Source: JAHJFW01 sp964595075 (GTDB taxonomy: Bacteria; Patescibacteriota; Patescibacteriia; 2-12-FULL-60-25). From it: 35,078 nucleotides of DNA. The DNA is taken from contig CAZQNT010000007.1 in the NCBI GenBank assembly GCA_964595075.1, positions 1 to 35,078 of the forward strand, read 5' to 3'. Shown piece by piece: positions 30,899 to 35,078 of the stretch (positions are counted from its first letter, which is position 1; every line of letters starts with the position of its first letter). A program made the position numbers and the translations under genes. Under the pieces are notes generated by a model. That model ran no database searches, was not told where the DNA came from, and worked only from the letters and a program-made list of their open reading frames with translations.

Positions 30899-31571
30899 AC
30901 TTTTTTCGCCAAGCCGCGATATCGGCATGATGTCCGGTAAGTAATTGTTTTGGAACTTTCCAACCAAGATAGTTTTCTGGACGAGTGTATTGCGGATATT
31001 CCAAACTTCCTGGAGTCGAATGAGACTCCTCGGCGAGCGACTCCTCCTTGCCCAACACGCCGGAACGCAAGCGTGAAATCGCGTCGATCATCACAAGCGC
31101 CGGCAACTCCCCTCCTGTCAGCACATACGGACCGATGGACAGTTCCTCGTCCGCCAATTTTTTTACAACCCGCTCGTCCACGCCTTCGTATCTGCCGCAA
31201 AGAAAAACGAGACGATCCATCTTCGAGAGACGAACCGCGTCTTTCTGCGTGAACATTTTTCCTTTGGCGCTCGTAAGAATGACGCGCGCCTTTTTTCCTA
31301 GAGACGTCTTCGCGCCTTTCTTCGTACGAAGTTTCAACGCGATGAGTGCTTCGTGAAACGGCTCGACTTTCATGACCATGCCGGGACCGCCGCCGTACGG
31401 ACGATCATCCACTTTCTTATGCGGATCATGCGTCCACTCTCGAAGCTGATGCGCCGTTACGCGCAAAAGACCGGAGCGCTGAGCGCGGCCCAAAATAGAC
31501 GCGCCAACATACCCGGGAAACATCTCTGGAAAAATGGAGAGGACTTCGATATTGAGTGCTTTCTTTTTCAT
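30867..31571 (-). CDS. trmD: tRNA (guanine-37-N1)-methyltransferase
   Basis: It methylates G37 next to the anticodon, using S-adenosylmethionine, and prevents +1 frameshifts. The SPOUT trefoil-knot signatures are all present: LSIFPEMFPGYVGASILGRA, DDRPYGGGPGMVMKVEP, FLCGRYEGVDERV, LSIGPYVLTGGELPALVMID and the dimer-contact tail RPENYLGWKVP. Length 234, normal. It is the last gene of the rpsP-khpA-trmD group, though a terminator and a repeat lie between khpA and trmD. The 3' end overlaps the P-type ATPase gene. Start ATG 31571 without SD; a later Met is not suitable. Confidence 0.96.
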   Translation of the reverse strand: MKKKALNIEVLSIFPEMFPGYVGASILGRAQRSGLLRVTAHQLREWTHDPHKKVDDRPYGGGPGMVMKVEPFHEALIALKLRTKKGAKTSLGKKARVILTSAKGKMFTQKDAVRLSKMDRLVFLCGRYEGVDERVVKKLADEELSIGPYVLTGGELPALVMIDAISRLRSGVLGKEESLAEESHSTPGSLEYPQYTRPENYLGWKVPKQLLTGHHADIAAWRKKFMRGENGIAT

Positions 31572-31582
31572 AAGTTCATAAA

Positions 31583-31687
31583 TGTCATCCTGAGGCTTTG
31601 CGAAGGATCTTCAATTTTTCTTGTACGTTCTCGACAGTGGTTTCAACTGGAAGATCCTTCGTCGCTCCGACTTCCCTCAGGATGACA
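31583..31687. repeat. Inverted-arm repeat element (fourth family), upstream of trmD
   Basis: Arm TGTCATCCTGAGGC...GCGAAGGATCTTC (31583-31612) and arm GAAGATCCTTCGTC...CCTCAGGATGACA (31650-31687) face each other. Outer 12 bases and inner 13 bases are complementary. Total 105 bp. Related to 19446-19575. Confidence 0.88.
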
Positions 31688-31707
31688 ATCATTTTTGTTT
31701 TCATATC

Positions 31708-31738
31708 AAAAACCATGGTTAATATTCCCATGGTTTTT
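31708..31738 (-). terminator. Terminator after khpA
   Basis: AAAAACCATGG (31708-31718) and CCATGGTTTTT (31728-31738) with a nine-base loop; T-run in both directions. Confidence 0.7.
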
Positions 31739-31752
31739 GCAATTTGTCGATC

Positions 31753-32124
31753 TTATATCCCCAAATCGGCTAGGTCGGAGTCGGAGACCAGTCCTGCGTC
31801 ACCGTGACGCTTTTCCGGTTCGGCGACCGATCCTTCGTTACCGCGCCGTTCGTGATACGCGCGGCGCTCTCCTTCGGGTTCGTAAATCTTTAGGTTCACG
31901 CGAGCATTGGCCTTTGCGCCAACCGTCTTCAAAAGGATGCGCAAGGCGCGGGCGGTCTGACCCTGACGGCCGATGACGTATCCCATATCCTCCTGATTTA
32001 TGTGAAGCGTGATCAGGACTCCGCGGTCATCGACCGTTCGTTCCGTCTTCACGTCTTCCGGGTGATTCACGATGGACTTCACCAAAAACTCGATAAACTC
32101 CTGATCCTTAAAAGTTTCTGCCAT
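31753..32124 (-). CDS. khpA: KH-domain RNA-binding protein KhpA (YlqC type) with long C-terminal tail
   Basis: A 123-residue protein with a single KH fold: LVKSIVNHPEDVKTERTVDD, then the GxxG loop IGRQGQTA (G52-G55) and helix ALRILLKTVGAKANARVNL. KhpA of other bacteria is about 75-80 residues. Here about 40 extra hydrophilic residues follow (EPEGERRAYHERRGNEGSVA onward), without clear structure. It lies between rpsP and trmD, the classical location. It binds RNA, probably small RNAs and ribosomal precursors. No SD before ATG 32124. Confidence 0.9.
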   Translation of the reverse strand: MAETFKDQEFIEFLVKSIVNHPEDVKTERTVDDRGVLITLHINQEDMGYVIGRQGQTARALRILLKTVGAKANARVNLKIYEPEGERRAYHERRGNEGSVAEPEKRHGDAGLVSDSDLADLGI

Positions 32125-32170
32125 ATCGGCGGCTAATAATGGATTAGTTACTAATTACGCGGCGAGAGTA

Positions 32171-32482
32171 TCACGCTGTCGCTTTTTTTGCCAACGCGTC
32201 CTTTCGTCTTTTTGTGATCGTAACCTTATTGCGCTTGGCGCCTTCCACCAATTTCAAATCGGCGAGAAGATTCCAAACGGTGCTCGAGGCCTGCGCGCCC
32301 TTGCTTAGATAATACTTGATACGATCCTCCTTAAAGTTAACGGTGGAAGGAGACGTACGCGGATTGTACTGACCTAAAATTTCCAAGTTACGACCCCACG
32401 GATCGCGTCCTTTTTCGGTTACGATAAGTCTGTATACCGGCTGTTTGCGCTTTCCTATGCGCGATAATCTGATGCTTAACAT
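32171..32482 (-). CDS. rpsP: 30S ribosomal protein S16
   Basis: MLSIRLSRIGKRKQPVYRLI at the N-terminus and ILGQYNPRTSPSTVNF, followed by WNLLADLKLVEGAKRNK, are typical for bS16; 103 residues. Start: ATG 32482 gives the universal S16 N-terminus. The frame is open for 56 more codons upstream, but most of that lies upstream of the likely transcription start. First gene of rpsP-khpA-trmD; the rimM usually found between is absent. The leader carries a palindromic repeat of the same type as in the glycosyltransferase gene. Confidence 0.96.
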   Translation of the reverse strand: MLSIRLSRIGKRKQPVYRLIVTEKGRDPWGRNLEILGQYNPRTSPSTVNFKEDRIKYYLSKGAQASSTVWNLLADLKLVEGAKRNKVTITKRRKDALAKKATA

Positions 32483-32491
32483 GGTGGTGAG

Positions 32492-32598
32492 GCGAGTAGT
32501 TAGTAGCGAATAATTTGTAGGGGCGGGCTTGTCCCGCCCTCCCCCTCGTATGGGCGTATCCTCGCGATCGCCCTGCGAGTAGTTAGTAGCGGAATAAT
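32492..32598. repeat. 28-bp palindromic repeat flanked by 23-bp direct repeats in the rpsP leader
   Basis: Direct repeats GCGAGTAGTTAGTAGCGAAT... at 32492-32514 and 32575-32598 (one base difference) enclose a perfect forward copy of the 28-bp repeat (32517-32544) and about 30 bases with a CGTATGGGCGTATCC stretch. The direct repeats are themselves built of 7-base units. Confidence 0.9.
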
Positions 32599-32622
32599 AG
32601 GAAATATTCGGGTTTTCGTCAA
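32594..32622 (-). promoter_or_regulatory. Promoter of rpsP-khpA
   Basis: On the minus strand: TTGACG (32622-32617), 17-base spacer, TATTAT (32599-32594). The leader of about 105 bases holds the repeat region. Confidence 0.75.
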
Positions 32623-32635
32623 TAGATGACATATT

Positions 32636-32664
32636 CCAAACCCCCGCCATGGCAGACGGGGGTT
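32636..32664 (-). terminator. Terminator of the 32690-33517 gene
   Basis: On the minus strand AACCCCCG...CGGGGGTTT: six-base G/C stem with the loop TCTGCCATGG, followed by TTT. It separates this gene from the rpsP promoter. Confidence 0.7.
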
Positions 32665-32689
32665 ATCACCTGCGCTTATTGCTCTTAAA

Positions 32690-33517
32690 CTACGGAGTTA
32701 CAGGCGCCGGCGTTGTAATGCTCTGCTTTTTTGCTTCCCATTTGGCTTTCCAATACGCGTTTCGGGCGTCATTCCACACTTTTAACGCGGCTTCGTGGGC
32801 TGTTCGAAAATCCTTTCGCGCTTTTTCAATTGCCGTGTTGCGCGTCTTTGTAGCAGCGCGCATTGCATCATAATGAGTCCTTTGTGCCGCTACGATCGCG
32901 TCATTAGCCGTTCGAACGGCAGCCTTCACGGCGTCGTTGAACTTCCTTAATGCCGCGAGTTGTTCTGCGCCGGTTTTGTCGCATGAGGGCTTATACTCCG
33001 CGATTGCAGCGTCAACAGCCGCGCGTCGCGTAGTGATCGCCGCATCAACCGCCGCCTTGCGGGCGTCGCTCGCGACTTTTACCGCATCGCGAAATGCAGT
33101 CACGGCTGCATCGTGCGCCGTCTGTCTTGTAGCCAACGCCGCTTTCAAAGCAGTTTGATAAGTCTCCCAAGCCGCCTTCAATTCTTCCGGCATTTTTGCA
33201 TCCTTTTTCGCCTTTCGTTCAGCTAGCTTTTTATCCCGTTCCTCGCGCGCCTTCGAAAGTTTGGCGTCACGATCACTTGTCCGTTCATAAAACTTTTTAT
33301 CAAGCTCCACTTTTCGAGCTTCGCGCTTGGATGTTTCTTCAACGCGGCGCTTTTCAAGTTCGCCGGTCTTTTTCTCGATCTTTTCCAAACAGCGCGTCTT
33401 TGCGTCGCTGGTTGAAACCGTTGGCGCGGCGGTCGTTTCTTCCGCAAACACAGCCATTGGCGCGAAGATCGTACTCGCCATAGAAATGACGGAAACAAAA
33501 GCAATTGCTTTCTTCAT
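32690..33517 (-). CDS. Secreted alanine-rich coiled-coil protein
   Basis: A 275-residue protein with a signal peptide (KKAIAFVSVISMASTIFAP, cleavage likely after VFAEE or just before it). A Lys/Glu/Arg-rich helical stretch follows (about residues 40-110, for example KLAERKAKKDAKMPEELKA). Then comes a long Ala-rich helix (about 115-262) with loosely repeated AAxxAxxxRxxAxDAA units such as ARKAAVDAAITTRRAAVDAA. Only two cysteines (in TRCLEK and KPSCDK). No family is recognised. It should form a long coiled coil outside the cell or attached to the wall. The gene has its own terminator. A promoter is not clear (TTGGTA with ATTATT eight bases before the ATG is possible). Confidence 0.78.
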   Translation of the reverse strand: MKKAIAFVSVISMASTIFAPMAVFAEETTAAPTVSTSDAKTRCLEKIEKKTGELEKRRVEETSKREARKVELDKKFYERTSDRDAKLSKAREERDKKLAERKAKKDAKMPEELKAAWETYQTALKAALATRQTAHDAAVTAFRDAVKVASDARKAAVDAAITTRRAAVDAAIAEYKPSCDKTGAEQLAALRKFNDAVKAAVRTANDAIVAAQRTHYDAMRAATKTRNTAIEKARKDFRTAHEAALKVWNDARNAYWKAKWEAKKQSITTPAPVTP

Positions 33518-33597
33518 AAAATGAAAATAATGAATAAAAACTAACGATTACCAATCTAGCGTACACTATAAATTAAGCGTCAACAAGCCTTAATCTT

Positions 33598-34524
33598 CTA
33601 GCCGTTTTTCGCCAAAAACCTCTCCGCTTCCAGCGCGGCCATGCAACCGGATCCTGCGGCCGTGATGGCTTGGCGATACTTTGAATCTTGGACGTCTCCG
33701 GCGGCAAAAACTCCTGGGATATTTGTCTGTGACGTACCTGGAATCGTTTTGATGTAGTTCCTCTCATCCAGATCAAGCACGCCTTTGAACAAGGCGATGT
33801 TGGGTTCGTGTCCGATGGCCGTAAACATTCCGTCTGCCTGCATATCCCGCGTTTCTCCGGAAACGGTATCCTTCAATTTGACGCCAGTGACGCGACCGAC
33901 ATCTACTCCTAGAACTTCGACGACTTCCGCGTTCCACACGACGTTGATTTTTTTATTTTTTGAAACGCGATCTTGCATGATTTTCGACGCGCGGAACGCG
34001 TTACCGCGATGAACTATCGTAACCTCGTTTGCGAACCGAGTCAGAAAATCCGCTTCTTCCATGGCCGCGTCCCCTCCTCCAACCACGATCACCTTTTTTC
34101 CCTTGAAAAAAAATCCGTCGCAAGTGGCGCATGCGGAAACGCCGTGGCCATACAAAGCTTTTTCACTTGGAAGACCGAGGCGACGCGCGGATGCGCCTGT
34201 TGAGACTATTACAGTCTCGGCTTCGTACACTTTCCCTTTGGCCGTGACCTTGAACGGCCGCGATGAAAAATCCACGGCTTCAACCAGTTCGGAAATTATT
34301 TCGGTACCGAACTTTTTTGCCTGTTCTTTGCATTTGTTCATCAACTCCGGCCCCATCACGCCCTCCGGAAATCCCGGAAAGTTCTCGACTTCGGTCGTGG
34401 TGGTGAGCTGCCCTCCGGGTTCGGGACCTTCAAAAATAATCGGAGACAGCTGCGCTCGGCTCGCATAAATCGCAGCCGTCCATCCAGCGGGGCCTGATCC
34501 GATGATGATGAGTTTATGAGACAT
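33598..34524 (-). CDS. trxB: Thioredoxin reductase
   Basis: An NADPH-dependent flavoenzyme that reduces thioredoxin; 308 residues. FAD-binding GSGPAGWTAAIYASR at the N-terminus, the redox pair C132 and C135 in CATCDG, NADPH-binding VVGGGDAAMEEADFL and the C-terminal GVFAAGDVQD. The HRGNAFRA stretch fits the NADPH-type. Its ATG overlaps the stop of trxA by 11 bases, so trxA-trxB form one operon with coupled translation. No SD. Confidence 0.96.
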   Translation of the reverse strand: MSHKLIIIGSGPAGWTAAIYASRAQLSPIIFEGPEPGGQLTTTTEVENFPGFPEGVMGPELMNKCKEQAKKFGTEIISELVEAVDFSSRPFKVTAKGKVYEAETVIVSTGASARRLGLPSEKALYGHGVSACATCDGFFFKGKKVIVVGGGDAAMEEADFLTRFANEVTIVHRGNAFRASKIMQDRVSKNKKINVVWNAEVVEVLGVDVGRVTGVKLKDTVSGETRDMQADGMFTAIGHEPNIALFKGVLDLDERNYIKTIPGTSQTNIPGVFAAGDVQDSKYRQAITAAGSGCMAALEAERFLAKNG

Positions 34525-34837
34525 GTTTTTTTATACGCGCCGTGAGAGTTTCTTTACTCATTGATCCGGTCATCTGTTCCGCGACCTCGCCGTTCTTAAA
34601 CACGAGAAACGTGGGTACGGAAAGTATATTATACCGTTCAGCGATCTTCCCGCTTTCATCCACATTGCACTTTCCTATCTTCATTGTTTCAGGAGCGATT
34701 TTATCCGCTATCTCCTCCACGATCGGACCCATTGTCATGCACGGCCCGCACCACGGAGCCCAAAAATCTACGAGCACGGGAACAGAAGATTTCAAAACCT
34801 CTGTGTCGAAATTTTCATCGGTAAAAATGTATTCCAT
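34514..34837 (-). CDS. trxA: Thioredoxin
   Basis: A disulfide-reducing protein of 107 residues with the active site WCGPC (C30, C33), the preceding VLVDFWAP strand and the cis-proline region SVPTFLVFKNGE. It receives electrons from TrxB, encoded by the overlapping next gene. Starts at ATG 34837, nine bases after a -10 box; no SD. Confidence 0.97.
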   Translation of the reverse strand: MEYIFTDENFDTEVLKSSVPVLVDFWAPWCGPCMTMGPIVEEIADKIAPETMKIGKCNVDESGKIAERYNILSVPTFLVFKNGEVAEQMTGSMSKETLTARIKKHVS

Positions 34838-34846
34838 AATACGAAC

Positions 34847-34875
34847 AGACTACGCCGGATGAAAAAAAGAGGCAA
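34847..34875 (-). promoter_or_regulatory. Promoter of trxA-trxB (near-leaderless)
   Basis: On the minus strand: TTGCCT (34875-34870), 17-base spacer, TAGTCT (34852-34847), nine bases before ATG 34837. Confidence 0.6.
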
Positions 34876-34887
34876 GATGATGATATG

Positions 34888-34930
34888 AAAAAGACCTGGC
34901 ATCAATTGGAACGAACCAATCGATGTCAGG
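34888..34930 (-). terminator. Terminator of the right-edge gene
   Basis: On the minus strand CCTGACATCGATTGG pairs with CCAATTGATGCCAGG (two mismatches) around TTCGTT, followed by TCTTTTT. Confidence 0.85.
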
Positions 34931-34946
34931 CCAAGGACCCAAGGGA

Positions 34947-35078
34947 CTACAGAACTGCCAGGACGCGGAAACCGACGTCGCCGTGGCGGCAGCCGTGCCA
35001 GCCGCCGTGCACGCCCGCGAGACCGCAGCTCTCGGAGCCGCCGACAATGAGCCGGCGGTCGGAGACGTAGACGTTTTG
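34947..35078 (-). CDS. C-terminal end of an orphan protein (cut by window edge)
   Basis: The minus-strand frame from the right edge is open for 43 codons to a TAG at 34947. The tail is rich in Gly, His and Cys (GGSESCGLAGVHGGWHGCRH) and ends in DVGFRVLAVL. A strong terminator follows within 20 bases, which supports a real gene end. The family is not recognised. Ends of the type GFR-[LV] are seen in several secreted or surface domains, but no claim is made. Confidence 0.6.
   Translation of the reverse strand, partial: QNVYVSDRRLIVGGSESCGLAGVHGGWHGCRHGDVGFRVLAVL

Noticed and set aside
32483..32650. N-terminal extension of S16 containing GGRDKPAPT
   Set aside because: Much of it lies upstream of the predicted transcription start, and S16 has a conserved N-terminus at MLSIRL.
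34850..35047. 65-residue minus-strand frame at the right edge
   Set aside because: It overlaps the terminator hairpin and is a shadow of the edge gene, whose frame ends at 34947.

Overview
The window looks like a chromosomal segment of a Patescibacteria/CPR-type bacterium, probably of the Parcubacteria group (inference; no 16S rRNA or taxonomic marker search was possible). The signs are: very compact coding, a ribosomal cluster rpsP-khpA-trmD without rimM, a short four-domain S1 protein coupled to ftsH, an oversized RNase P RNA, many short orphan proteins, and core genes that mostly lack Shine-Dalgarno (SD) sequences.

Layout. 1-3254 (minus): a FecR-domain secreted protein overlapping a CHASE2 adenylate cyclase that runs off the left edge. 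3304-3960: RNase P RNA with promoter and terminator. 3993-5423: polyprenyl-phosphate sugar-1-phosphate transferase. 5460-5759 (minus): small orphan gene. 5900-11949: lysS, two GT4 glycosyltransferases (the second carries in-frame palindromic repeat insertions) and a large secreted surface protein. 12045-12731 (minus): soluble orphan protein. 13023-15973: rpsA-ftsH. 16015-18938: polytopic membrane protein and PilB/GspE ATPase. 18998-20723 (minus): tsaE and tsaD, both containing the same heptanucleotide repeat. 20976-23334: two orphan genes and a protein made of seven four-cysteine repeats. 23409-24584: class III aminotransferase. 24585-27179: repeat elements, small orphans, a membrane protein, a GIY-YIG family protein and tRNA-Glu. 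27352-30898: a two-gene cation (probably Ca2+) efflux unit. 30867-32482 (minus): trmD, khpA, rpsP. 32690-34837 (minus): alanine-rich secreted coiled-coil protein, trxB and trxA. 34947-35078 (minus): the C-terminal end of another orphan.

Themes. (1) At least four families of small palindromic repeats are present, most arranged as two hairpin-bearing arms in inverted orientation around a short spacer, as in REPINs. One family has entered a glycosyltransferase gene at four places and stays readable in every copy, always as the same peptides, which recalls the Rickettsia palindromic elements. (2) Many core genes have a -10 box only 6-11 bases before the start codon, so they are probably transcribed leaderless. 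The short orphan genes instead have a leader with an SD and, in most cases, their own terminator. These look like two separate gene-expression styles. (3) Surface chemistry is prominent: glycan priming and glycosyl transfer, pilus ATPase, secreted repeat proteins, a Cys-rich protein and the thioredoxin pair.
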